64,000 nt of DNA from Sulfitobacter mediterraneus (lineage in GTDB: Bacteria; Pseudomonadota; Alphaproteobacteria; Rhodobacterales; Rhodobacteraceae). Made by a program: the position numbers and the translations under genes. The first letter of the stretch is position 1. The number at the start of each line of letters is the position of its first letter. This document shows positions 1-9,300 of the stretch, piece after piece. The notes beneath the pieces were generated by a model that did no database searches, was not told the origin of the DNA, and was given only the letters and a program-made list of their open reading frames with translations. Where the stretch lies: positions 1-64,000 of the forward strand of contig NZ_QBKU01000015.1 in assembly GCF_003054325.1 (NCBI RefSeq), given 5' to 3'.

Positions 1-113
1 CGCCCGCAGATGTCTACTTCGGGCGTGACAAAGCCATTCTAAAACAACGCGAAAGGATCAAACGCAAGACGCTCGAAACGCGACGCTTGCATCACGGCAA
101 ACACGCCGCATAA
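1..113 (+). CDS. Transposase, C-terminal fragment (integrase core type), cut by window edge
   Basis: Frame 3 is open from the window edge to TAA at 111-113. It encodes a very basic tail containing PADVYFGRDKAIL followed by an Arg/Lys-rich stretch (KQRERIKRKTLETRR). This tail resembles the C-terminal ends of rve/DDE integrase-core transposases of IS3- and IS481-like elements, by recollection of the family. The catalytic DDE part is upstream of the window. The family assignment is moderately sure; the exact IS name cannot be given. Confidence 0.65.
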   Translation, partial: PADVYFGRDKAILKQRERIKRKTLETRRLHHGKHAA

Positions 114-187
114 TCACACTAACCAGATGAGCCAAACTCTCACTTAGTTTAAGCCGCTCTTGGTTCCAAAATCCCTGACGACGGACA
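1..187 (+). mobile_element. Right end of an insertion sequence (IS3/IS481-like, integrase-core transposase)
   Basis: The window opens inside an insertion sequence. It holds the transposase C-terminus (to 113), about 60 bases of non-coding tail and a terminal TGACGACGGACA at 176-187. The terminal CA (TG on the other strand) is typical of elements with rve-type transposases. Immediately after 187 the sequence becomes the middle of a 3-hydroxyacyl-CoA dehydrogenase reading frame, so 187/188 is taken as the junction. The left end, the full inverted repeat and any target duplication lie outside the window. Confidence 0.7.
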
Positions 188-707
188 GGTGGCGCATCCT
201 CTGAACCCGCCGCATCTGATCCCGGCTGTGGAATTGGTACCCGGTCCATTGACGTCTTCTGAGACGATGGAGACCACGACCCGGTTGATGCAAGCGATCC
301 GGCAAACACCGATCCGCACCCTGCGTGAGGTTGAAGGCTTCATCATGAATCGCCTTCAAGGCGCGATCCTGGATGAGGCTTTTGCCCTTGTGGATCAGGG
401 TCTTGCCAGCCCGCAAGATGTGGACGCCGCAATGCGGGATGGGCTGGCGCGGCGCTGGGTGTTCATGGGGCCATTTGAAACGATTGATCTCAACGCCCCC
501 GGCGGGGTTGCGGATTTTATTGACCGTTACGGACCAGCCTATGACCGGATCGGGGCACATCGCCCCGGCCGTACGGACTGGTCCGGGCCGGTATCTGACA
601 GCGTGATCGACGCGCTTCAGGGGTATGACAGAAAAACGCGCAGCAACTGGCGCGACGACAGACTGGCCAAACTGGCCAAGTTCGTTGGAGAAGAAAAAGA
701 AAGTTAA
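188..707 (+). pseudogene. 3-hydroxyacyl-CoA dehydrogenase family protein (L-carnitine dehydrogenase/lambda-crystallin-like), 5'-truncated by IS
   Basis: The frame reads VAHPLNPPHLIP and then AVELVPG, the end of the NAD-binding domain of the 3-hydroxyacyl-CoA dehydrogenase superfamily. The catalytic His (AHP) and Glu (VEL) are 12 residues apart, as in this family. The rest is the helical C-terminal domain, with GPFETIDLNAPGG resembling lambda-crystallin/L-gulonate and carnitine dehydrogenases. The Rossmann NAD-binding half (roughly 135-140 residues) is missing, because the reading frame breaks at the insertion-sequence end at 187. A GTG at 189 could initiate a 172-residue piece, but it could not bind NAD. 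It stops 4 bases before the BKACE gene, so the intact ancestor was the first gene of that operon. In carnitine users such a dehydrogenase makes the beta-keto substrate for BKACE. Confidence 0.8.
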
Positions 708-711
708 GACT

Positions 712-1650
712 ATGACTGCTCGACAAAAAACCGGAACCGTGATTGTGACCTGCGCCCTGACCGGGGCCATCCATACCCCCGGGATGTCGCCCTATCTGCC
801 CGTGACACCAGAGGAAATCATCGCCGAAGGCCGCCGCGCGGTCGAGGCAGGGGCGGCCATTCTGCACGTCCATGCCCGCAATCCTGAAACCGGCAGGCCG
901 GACCAAACGGTCGAAGCCTTTGGCCGCATTCTGCCTGCGCTTAAGGAAACCGGCGCGGTGATCAACATCACCACCGGCGGCAGCCCCTTCATGCAAGTAG
1001 ACGAACGTGTGGGCCCCTCCGCCCATTTCGCACCAGAGCTGTCATCGCTGAATATGGGGTCGATGAACATGGGGCTTTTCCCGATGCAATCGCGTTTCCC
1101 CGATCTGGGGCGCGATTGGGAAAACGAACATCTGGAAAATTCCCGCGACGTGGTGTTCCGCAACACCTTCAAAGATATCGAACATATCCTCGACACATGC
1201 GGTCCAAATGGCACAAGGTTTGAGTTTGAATGTTATGACATCGGTCACCTTTATACGCTGGCCCACATGAAAGGTCGCGGCAAGGTATCAGGCCCGTTGT
1301 TTGTGCAATCGGTGTTTGGTCTGCTTGGCGGTATTGGTGGGCACCCGGAGGATGTGATGATGATGCGCCGCACGGCTGACAGATTGCTCGGGGATGATTA
1401 TGAATGGTCAGTTCTTGGGGCCGGATCCAACCAATTGCGCATTGCGGCCACCGCAGCGGCAACGGGCGGCCATGTTCGGGTTGGGCTTGAGGATTCTCTC
1501 TGGGCCGGACCTGGGCAACTGGCCACCAGCAGTGCCCAGCAGATCGAAAAGGTCAAAGATGTCCTGTCGGGTCTTAGCCTGAGCCATGCAACACCGGATG
1601 AGGCCCGTTCGATCCTTGGGCTCAAAGGCGCGAACGAAGTGAATTTCTGA
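712..1650 (+). CDS. BKACE family beta-keto acid cleavage enzyme (DUF849)
   Basis: A 312-residue protein of the 3-keto-5-aminohexanoate cleavage enzyme family. These cytoplasmic Zn2+ enzymes condense a beta-keto acid with acetyl-CoA and release acetoacetate plus a new acyl-CoA. Visible hallmarks are the N-terminal TCALTGA, the metal-binding HVHARNP, and the C-terminal VGLEDSLWAGPGQ with the conserved acid. Length is normal for the family. ATG at 712 is chosen because family similarity begins there; a longer upstream frame reads into the preceding gene. The start is 4 bases after the truncated dehydrogenase and the stop overlaps the next ATG. The substrate cannot be read from sequence. Dehydrocarnitine is one option, given the neighbouring dehydrogenase remnant. 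Confidence 0.92.
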   Translation: MTARQKTGTVIVTCALTGAIHTPGMSPYLPVTPEEIIAEGRRAVEAGAAILHVHARNPETGRPDQTVEAFGRILPALKETGAVINITTGGSPFMQVDERVGPSAHFAPELSSLNMGSMNMGLFPMQSRFPDLGRDWENEHLENSRDVVFRNTFKDIEHILDTCGPNGTRFEFECYDIGHLYTLAHMKGRGKVSGPLFVQSVFGLLGGIGGHPEDVMMMRRTADRLLGDDYEWSVLGAGSNQLRIAATAAATGGHVRVGLEDSLWAGPGQLATSSAQQIEKVKDVLSGLSLSHATPDEARSILGLKGANEVNF

Positions 1651-2525
1651 TGAAGATCTCGGTTCTATGTGATGTGAAACCTCTGCTTGGCGAAGGGCCA
1701 ATATGGGATGTCGAACGCCAGCGGCTTTGGTTTATCGACAGCCTTGGCCGCCGGATATTTCGCTGTACCGAACAGGGCGGCGAGATGGCGGCATGGACGG
1801 TTCCGTCCGCGATTGGATCCATGGCACTGCGCCGGGCAGGCGGGGCGATTGTCGCCTTGCAAGACGGGTTTCATGCGCTGGATTTTGACACCGGAGAGCT
1901 GCGCCATATTGTTGATCCTGAACCGGATCGGCCGGGCAACCGGTTGAACGATGGAAAAGTCGATGGCGCGGGCCGTTTCCTGTGCGGGTCCATGGACATG
2001 GGCGAAACCGATCCGACAGGCACGTTGTGGCGGCTTGATCCGGATTTGTCGCTGCACCGGTTGGAGGATAATATCATCTGTTCAAACGGCCCGTGCTTTT
2101 CACCCGATTGGCACACGCTGTATTTTGCCGACAGTTTTACGGGCAAGATCAGGGCCTATGATTATGACCCCGAAATAGGCACCCCCAGCAACAGCCGCAC
2201 GTTCGCCGCGCTGCCTGATGACAGGGGCGGTGCGCCGGATGGGGCAACTGTGGACAGTGAAGGGTATGTTTGGTCGGCCTGTGTCTTTGACGGCCGCATT
2301 CACCGCTTTGCACCAGATGGCAGCATCGACCGTGTGATTGAAATGCCGGTGTGCAAAATCACCAGCCTTGCCTTTGGCGGCCCACAGCTCGACACGCTTT
2401 TTGTGACCTCTATGGCAGAACCGCCGCTGCCCCGGCATCCCGGCGATGGCCCGCTGCGCGGTGCAACCTTTCGAATTGATGGATTGGGCGTGACGGGCCT
2501 GCCTGAACCCCGCTTTGCCGGTTAA
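1650..2525 (+). CDS. SMP-30/gluconolactonase/LRE family protein
   Basis: A 291-residue SMP-30-type six-bladed propeller. It starts with LGEGPIWDVERQRLWFIDS, the classic first blade with its metal-binding Glu. RLNDGKVDGAGRFLCGSMD (Asn/Asp ligands) and GAPDGATVDSEGYVW further on are also family signatures. Members hydrolyse sugar lactones such as gluconolactone to sugar acids using a divalent metal. The ATG overlaps the TGA of the BKACE gene by one base, so the two are translationally coupled. Together with the SDR and glycerate kinase that follow, it points to sugar-acid or hydroxy-acid catabolism. The real lactone is unknown. Confidence 0.88.
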   Translation: MKISVLCDVKPLLGEGPIWDVERQRLWFIDSLGRRIFRCTEQGGEMAAWTVPSAIGSMALRRAGGAIVALQDGFHALDFDTGELRHIVDPEPDRPGNRLNDGKVDGAGRFLCGSMDMGETDPTGTLWRLDPDLSLHRLEDNIICSNGPCFSPDWHTLYFADSFTGKIRAYDYDPEIGTPSNSRTFAALPDDRGGAPDGATVDSEGYVWSACVFDGRIHRFAPDGSIDRVIEMPVCKITSLAFGGPQLDTLFVTSMAEPPLPRHPGDGPLRGATFRIDGLGVTGLPEPRFAG

Positions 2526-2536
2526 AGGAAAATGAC

Positions 2537-3313
2537 ATGACCCAAAAGACAGCTATCATCACTGGCGCCGCGCAGGGCGTGGGCGAGGCCATCGCAGAAC
2601 GTTTGGCGACAGAGGGTGTCACGCGCATGTTGTTGATTGATCGCAACGGGGCGGCAATGACCGATCTGGCGGCCCGCCTCAAGGGCAGGGGCGTTGTGGC
2701 AGATGTGCTGACACTGGATCTGGCGGATATTGATGGGCTGATGCGCGATCTTCCTGCCGCGCTAGACGGAATTGGCCCTGTCGACATTCTGGCCAACACC
2801 GCAGGCTCCACCGCGCGGGGCGGCTTGGCCGATACGACGCCCGAAGCCTTTGATCTGCTGTTTGCGATCAACGTGCGGGCGCCGTTTTTCTTGATGCAAC
2901 TGGTTGCGCCAAAAATGCGAGAGGGCGGCGTGATGATCAACGTCACCTCGATGCTGGCCTATGGCGGCCCGCCCTTCCTGATGACTTATTCCGCGACAAA
3001 GGCGGCGCTGGTGGCGATGACCAAAAGCGCGGCAAACACGCTCAAACGGGACCGGGTGCGGGTGCTGGGGATCAATCTGGGGTGGACATGGACCCCCGGA
3101 GAGCAGGAAACCCAAACCAAGGTTCACGGTTTGCCCGATGACTGGCGTGAAACCGTGGGGGCTAGTCAACCTTTTGGCCGCTTGCTGATGCCCGAAGATC
3201 CCGCAGCTTTGGTTGCGTTTCTTGCCTCCAAGGACGCCTGCATGATGACGGGTGCGATCATTGATCTGGACCAATTTGTTGCAGGCACTGTCGATGACAA
3301 CCCCGGTGCCTGA
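2537..3313 (+). CDS. SDR family NAD(P)-dependent oxidoreductase
   Basis: A classical short-chain dehydrogenase of 258 residues. The cofactor motif TGAAQGVG is at 9-16, NTAG replaces the usual NNAG, and the active site is YSATK (Tyr151, Lys155), with the catalytic Ser in INVTSML just before. It probably oxidises a secondary alcohol of the sugar or hydroxy acid made by this operon, or reduces the ketone. It lies 11 bases after the SMP-30 gene, and its 3' end overlaps the glycerate kinase start by 20 bases. Substrate and NAD/NADP preference are not determinable by eye: the residue after beta-2 is an Asp (LLIDRN), which usually favours NAD. Confidence 0.9.
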   Translation: MTQKTAIITGAAQGVGEAIAERLATEGVTRMLLIDRNGAAMTDLAARLKGRGVVADVLTLDLADIDGLMRDLPAALDGIGPVDILANTAGSTARGGLADTTPEAFDLLFAINVRAPFFLMQLVAPKMREGGVMINVTSMLAYGGPPFLMTYSATKAALVAMTKSAANTLKRDRVRVLGINLGWTWTPGEQETQTKVHGLPDDWRETVGASQPFGRLLMPEDPAALVAFLASKDACMMTGAIIDLDQFVAGTVDDNPGA

Positions 3314-4577
3314 TCCTGCGGCCAAGGACAGAGCGTTGCTGGTTGAACTGTTCGGCGCCGCAGTTGGCGCGGCGGATCCGATGACTGCACTGCAAAACGC
3401 CTTGCCCGACCCGCCACAAGGCAGAACCGTAGTTATTGGCGCGGGTAAGGGTGCCGCGCAATTGGCCAATGCATTGGAACAATTATGGCCCGGCCCGCTG
3501 ACGGGTGTGGTTGCCACGCGCTACGGGTTTGGGGTGCCCTGCAAGCAGATCACGGTGATGGAAGCGGCGCATCCGGTGCCGGATCAGGCGGGCCTGGATG
3601 CGGCGGCGGCGCTGCTCAAGGCTGTGTCGGGGTTGGGGCCTGAGGATCTGGTGATCGCATTGATCTGCGGTGGTGGATCTGCGCTTTTGCCCGCCCCGCC
3701 AGACGGGCTGTCTTTGCAAGATGAACAGGAGCTGAACCAGGCCTTGCTGCGCTCCGGTGCGCCGATATCGGCGATGAATGCGATCCGCAAACATGTGAGT
3801 GCGATCAAAGGCGGCAGGCTGGCCGCTGCCGCGTATCCAGCGCGGGTTGTGTCTTTGGTGGTATCTGATGTGCCCGGTGATGATCCTGCGCAGGTGGCAT
3901 CCGGCCCAACGGTTCCTGATACGGTGACGCGCCAAGATGCGATTGCGATGATTGACCACTACAATATTGATATGCCCGACCACATTCGCGCTCATATCGC
4001 CAGCCTGCAGGCGAATGCGCCGCATCCGGATGATCCGGTTTTTGCCAGTAATTCTGTTCGCGTTATTGCCTCTGCACGCCAATCGCTGGACGCGGCGGCG
4101 GCGCTGGCCAAGGCACGTGGGCTAGATGCGGTGATCTTGTCGGATGCCATCGAAGGCGAGGCGCGGGAGGTGGCGCAAATGCATGCGGCCATCGCACGGC
4201 AGGTCAAGGACCGCGATCATCCCTTCGGCAAACCAGTTGTGATCTTGTCGGGAGGGGAGATAACAGTGACCTTGCGCCACAAGGGACGCGGTGGTCGCAA
4301 CACCGAATTTCTGCTGTCACTGGCGTTGCATCTGGAGGGGGCGGCGGGGATCACCGCGCTGGCCGCGGATACTGACGGTATCGACGGGTCCGAAGACAAC
4401 GCAGGTGCCTTTGTGGACGCGACCAGTTGCCAGCGGATGCGCGCGCATGGCCGCGATCCGAGGGCCGATTTGAACGCCAATGATGCGTTCAGCGCGTTTG
4501 AGGCTTGCGATGATCTGTTCTCGCCCGGTCCTACAGGTACGAACGTCAATGATTTCAGGGCGATTATCGTGCGGTGA
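3294..4577 (+). CDS. Glycerate 2-kinase, MOFRL family (GckA/TtuD type)
   Basis: A 427-residue MOFRL-type glycerate kinase. It phosphorylates D-glycerate with ATP, normally to 2-phosphoglycerate, feeding tartronate, serine-cycle or sugar-acid breakdown into glycolysis. Family marks are VIGAGKGAAQLANALE near the start, ICGGGSALLPAP, the SGGEITVTLRHKGRGGRNTE stretch, and the C-terminal ALAADTDGIDGSEDNAGA. ATG at 3294 is chosen: it gives the normal family N-terminus, while the longer frame starting at 3252 lies inside the SDR gene. It is the last gene of the plus-strand operon and is convergent with the sulfotransferase gene. Confidence 0.9.
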   Translation: MTTPVPDPAAKDRALLVELFGAAVGAADPMTALQNALPDPPQGRTVVIGAGKGAAQLANALEQLWPGPLTGVVATRYGFGVPCKQITVMEAAHPVPDQAGLDAAAALLKAVSGLGPEDLVIALICGGGSALLPAPPDGLSLQDEQELNQALLRSGAPISAMNAIRKHVSAIKGGRLAAAAYPARVVSLVVSDVPGDDPAQVASGPTVPDTVTRQDAIAMIDHYNIDMPDHIRAHIASLQANAPHPDDPVFASNSVRVIASARQSLDAAAALAKARGLDAVILSDAIEGEAREVAQMHAAIARQVKDRDHPFGKPVVILSGGEITVTLRHKGRGGRNTEFLLSLALHLEGAAGITALAADTDGIDGSEDNAGAFVDATSCQRMRAHGRDPRADLNANDAFSAFEACDDLFSPGPTGTNVNDFRAIIVR

Positions 4578-4619
4578 TGGCAGCGTGAATTCAGCCAGAA
4601 CCGCGGGAATCACTCGCCC

Positions 4620-6218
4620 TTAGATCAAACCAGCAGCCACCAACGCTGCCCGCATCGGGGCCAGCTGCGCCTCATATCGCGCCCATTGGTCATTGCTGTC
4701 CCGGAAGATCGGCTTGCGAATTTGCCTTGCGCTTGCCGTTAGCACCAGATGAGAGGCCTTTTCAGGCGTAAGCCAATTCTCGGACCAGTCCAAACCGGTT
4801 GCGGTGGCCAAAGCGCGGGTTGTGGTCTCAGGGTCGGAAACCAAAGCCTCATAACTCAGATCAAAAATCCGATCCGGATAGCAGTTGCGCCAATGGGCCA
4901 TCAGATCGCGGTGCAGGGCCATGAACCGGGCAATGTCACTTGGATCATAGACAAATCCGTTGCCTGCACTGTCAAAAGATTGCCGGTACAGCGACCATGC
5001 GACGGCCATCGGGTCACGGGACATATGCACAATACGCGCCTCTGGCAATGCGGCACAGATAAAGCCGATCCAGCGGAAATTGAGCGGCATCTTGTCAATC
5101 AGAACCGCAGCGCCATCGCCATATTCCGCAAGACCGCTGCGCAGCTCTGCGCCTAGATCGTCAATGTCGCTCTGGGTCAGGGCCTTTTGAGGGCGGTCCA
5201 TCACTTCGCGCATCAGACGCACCACGGCCAGTTGCACCACCGTCAGCTCACCGCAGGGGCGCGTGCCTTCTGACCGGGCGAGGATCTGTTCGGCCAATGT
5301 GGTTCCGGTCCGCGGCAGACCGGTGATGAAGATCGGCCGCTGTGTGGTGGCAACCTCGGCAGAGTGTATCGGCTCTTTCAGCAGGACTTTGCTGAGGGCG
5401 CAGGGGATCGCATCCTTTTGGAAATCGTATTGCAGGTTGGCCTTGGCCAGCGTGTTGGCCTTTTCCAGATGGGCAAAGGCCATGTCTGTTTCGCCGAGAT
5501 CGTCAAAGGCCTTGAAGAGGGCAAAATGCAGCGGGGCCAGCGCCGGGTTGTTTCTGTCCTTAGAGGCCAGCAGGTCACGCATCTGTTGCAGGTGCGGCGT
5601 GTCGGCGGAATAGTTGGTTTCCTGCGACAAGTTGAGATGCAGCGCCGGATTGTCCGGATCAGCCGCGATGGCGCGGCGGTAATACTCGGCCGCGTCCGTG
5701 CGTGCGCCCTCGGCGCGGGCGGAAATGCCGAGGTTGTTGAGACTTTGAACATCCCAAACCGGATCGCCAAGCGCGGCGGTAAAGCTTTGCTTTGCCGCCG
5801 CACCCTGTCCCATCAAACGCTGCGCCGCGCCTTGTATGTTCAAGGCTTGCGGGTGATCCGGCATCTTCTTCAAAATGGTCTGAACAGCGGCAAGGGCAGC
5901 CGGCGCTTTACGCTGTTCCATGAGGCAGGCGGCAAGGGCAAGTCCCATGTCGGCCTGATCGGGGGCCAGCAGGCGGGCCGCCCGAAGCTGCGCTTCTGCA
6001 TCAGGCCAGCGGCGCTCTTCTTGCGCCTGTTGCGCAGCGGCTTGCAATTGCGGCAGGGCCGTGGCCCTGAGCGCCGCCATCCCCTTCAAGGCCCGCTTGT
6101 TCGATGGAAATCGTGCCAGAACCTGTCCAAAAGCCGTAACTGCGGTCTGAAAATCACCGGCATTGGCCGCTTTTTTGGCGCGGGTCAGGATCTTGTCGGT
6201 CGGTTCTTTCTTTGGCAC
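4620..6218 (-). CDS. TPR repeat-containing sulfotransferase family protein
   Basis: A 532-residue two-part protein. Residues 1 to about 250 are helical TPR-like repeats (AGDFQTAVTAFGQVLARFPSN and similar). Residues from about 295 form a sulfotransferase domain with the 5'-phosphosulfate loop TGLPRTGTTLAEQIL near 300 and the 3'-phosphate motif IVHMSRDPMAVAWS. It should transfer sulfate from PAPS to an unknown acceptor, the TPR part perhaps binding a protein or glycan partner. The start is GTG at 6218: a GGAAGGA Shine-Dalgarno sits just upstream and would lie inside the gene if the TTG at 6233 were used. It is a single gene, transcribed towards the glycerate kinase. Confidence 0.85.
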   Translation of the reverse strand: MPKKEPTDKILTRAKKAANAGDFQTAVTAFGQVLARFPSNKRALKGMAALRATALPQLQAAAQQAQEERRWPDAEAQLRAARLLAPDQADMGLALAACLMEQRKAPAALAAVQTILKKMPDHPQALNIQGAAQRLMGQGAAAKQSFTAALGDPVWDVQSLNNLGISARAEGARTDAAEYYRRAIAADPDNPALHLNLSQETNYSADTPHLQQMRDLLASKDRNNPALAPLHFALFKAFDDLGETDMAFAHLEKANTLAKANLQYDFQKDAIPCALSKVLLKEPIHSAEVATTQRPIFITGLPRTGTTLAEQILARSEGTRPCGELTVVQLAVVRLMREVMDRPQKALTQSDIDDLGAELRSGLAEYGDGAAVLIDKMPLNFRWIGFICAALPEARIVHMSRDPMAVAWSLYRQSFDSAGNGFVYDPSDIARFMALHRDLMAHWRNCYPDRIFDLSYEALVSDPETTTRALATATGLDWSENWLTPEKASHLVLTASARQIRKPIFRDSNDQWARYEAQLAPMRAALVAAGLI

Positions 6219-6344
6219 GTTTGATCCTTCCAATCGCCGCGACGGGCTGCGGCATTTGGCAGCCCAATCTGTGATTGGTGCGATCTTAGTTCAGATCGCT
6301 TTGCGGGTGTATGGGCAATTCACCCTTGGCAGCATTTCTCTGGA

Positions 6345-9300
6345 TCAGGCGACCTGCGCCGGCTGTGCGGTGATCTTTGTGCGAAGCTCGGCGCGCGCAA
6401 CTGCGGCGGCCTCCGCTTGACGTTCGCGGATATGCCCGTAACCCCGGATCTGTTCCGGCAGGTTCAGCAGGGCGGTGATGTCACCTGATTTGTCGTCTGA
6501 CCAGTTCTCAAGCGCAAAGGCCACGTCAGCCTCGTAATCAGCCAGCAAACGGCGGGCAAGTTTTGCCTCGGCGCTGTTGCGGAAAGGGTCAAGCAAGGTG
6601 CCGCGCAAGCCGCGCAGTTTGGACATCACGCCAAAGGCCTTCAACACCCATGGGCCAACTTCGCCTTTGATCGGTCTGCCGGAGGCTTGATCCATCTTGC
6701 CAAAGGGCCATGCGCCGACATGAAAGGTCAGTTTGAGATCGCCATCGAAGGTCTGTTTTAGTCCCTCTTTGAAGGCCGGATCGGCATAGAGGCGGGCCAC
6801 TTCCCATTCGTCTTTGACAGCCAGCATTTTGAAATGTCCCTTGGCCAGCGCCCTGAGCGCGGCATCATCGCATCCAGCTTGGCGGGCTGCGGTCAGGCGG
6901 TCTGTGTAGCGGGTGACATTGGCCGCGATGCCGTAAGCCCGAAGCAAATCCGTGCGCCTTGCGATCAATTCATCAACGGGTTCTGCCCGGCGGGCGCTGA
7001 GGTCAACGGGCGCGTCGCCGCCTGCCAACCGCTGTGCCGCGACCGGATCGGCATAGGCGAGGCGACCCAGATCAAAGGCCTGATAGTTCTGTTCTACCTT
7101 GGTGCCGTTCAAAGCAATGGCACGGTGGATCGAGGCCAGCGACAGCGGCACGCCGCCTTGTTGCCAGGCCGCGCCCATCAGGACCATATTGGCATAGACC
7201 CGATCGCCCATCACCTTTTCGGCCAGATCCTGCGCCGCCAATCCACGGGCGCGATTGCCCAAGATGGTGGTCAGACGCGACAATTGTTCGTCGCCATTCA
7301 GGGTCCAGTCAGGGTTCTTGGAAAACTCGGACGTGGGCACCACCGTGGTATCGGTGACAGCCACCGCATCGTCGGATTTCAGCAATGACAAGGCCTCATC
7401 ACCAGCCGCCACAACCAGATCACAGCCGATCAGACAATTGGCTTCGTCCACCGCGATGCGGGTGGCCCGCATATCGGCGGGGCTGGCGGCGATCTTGATG
7501 TGGGAATGCACCGCGCCGTATTTCTGCGCCAGTCCGGTGATGTCGAGGTTGGACGAGTAATGCCCCTCGGCATGGGCCGCTACGGCAAGGGTCTGGCCAA
7601 CCGTGACCACGCCCGCGCCGCCGATGCCCGACACCAGCACGGACCAAGACCCGTCAATGGTAGGGATCTGCGGGTCGGGTAGGTGGCTGATGTCAATAGT
7701 GCCTGCTTGCTGCCGCGCCTGTTTCAAAGTGGCACCAGAGACGGTGACGAATGAGGGGCAGAAGCCTTCGACACAGGAAAAATCCTTGTTGCACGACGAT
7801 TGGTTGATCTGCCGTTTACGGCCCAGCTCGGTCTCAAGGGGTTCAATCGCCATGCATTGCGACACGGTTGAGCAATCACCGCAGCCCTCGCAGACCGCCG
7901 GATTGATGAATGCACGTTTGTCCGGGTCCACCCATTTGCCGCGTTTGCGCAAGCGGCGGCGTTCGGTGGCGCAGGGTTGATCAAAGATTAGCACAGTCAC
8001 TTCGGGGATCTCGCGCAGCTCTTGCTGGACCTGATCCATCGCGGTGCGGTGATGCAGCGTCACGCCCTTGGGTTGGGGTACGCCTGCATGTTTCTCAGGC
8101 TCATCCGAGACCAGCGCAATGCGGTTCACCCCTTCGGCCCGCAGTTGTGCAACCATGCTTTCGGGTGAGACATCACCGTCATGGGCTTGACCGCCGGTCA
8201 TCGAGACAAAGCCATTGTGCAACAGCTTGTAGGTGATCGGCGCCTTTGCTGCGATGGCCGCGCGGATCGCCATCAGGCCGGAGTGGAAATAGGTGCCATC
8301 GCCCATATTGGTAAAGACATGTTTTTCGTCCGTGAAGGGGAATTGGCCCAGCCATCCAACTCCTTCGCCGCCCATGTGCGACATTGAATTGGTCCGCGTC
8401 GGATCGCGCAGCATCGCCATGGAGTGACAGCCGATCCCGGCCAAGGCGCGGCTGCCGTCGATCACTTGCGTGGACCGCCCGTGCGGGCAACCGGCGCAAA
8501 AGGATGGCGCACGGATCGCGCCGCTGGAGCCGAGGGCGGGGGGCTGATCCGGTTGATTGGGCAGGGGGATGCCGCAGGCCGGGTCGGCCTCGTTCGCGCC
8601 GCGGGCAATGATGCGGACAATCATCGTTGGATCAATTTCGCCAAAGTTGGGAAAGGCCGGATCACCTGCGTCTGATGAATAGGCCTGCCCGCTGAAGGTT
8701 TTGCCGATCAAGCGGGGGGCGAGGGCAGTGCCATAAAGCTGTGTGCGGATCTGATCTTCGAGAAGTGGGCGTTTTTCCTCGACCACGATGATCGTATCAA
8801 GGCCTTTGGCAAAGTCTTTGACGGCGACATCATCCAGCGGCCAAACCATGCCAACCTTGAGAAGGCGCACCTCTGCATTGCCGATCTTGCCATCCTTGTA
8901 TCCCATTCCAGCCAGCGCTTGCGCCAGATCCTGCCACGCCTTGCCAGCAGCCACGATACCGATGGTCGCGCTTTTGTTGCCGCTGATCTGGTTCAGATCG
9001 TTGCTGCGGGCATAGTCCAGCGCGCGTTTAATCTTTTCATCCCAAAGCCTGCGTTCCTGTTCCATCAGCGGGGTGAAATGGGTGATGCCGGGGGGCGGTG
9101 TATCCGAGGCGGGCAGGGTGATCTGCGGGCTTTCGGGGCCAACATGCACCGATCCGCCGCCCTCAACCACGTCCGTGACCAGTTTCAGCCCAACCAATGC
9201 ACCGGAGAACCGGCTCATCGCGATGCCGTGCAACCCATAATCCAGAACCTCTTGGGCATTGGCAGGGGCCAAAAGCGGCATACCAAGTGAGACAAAGTTA

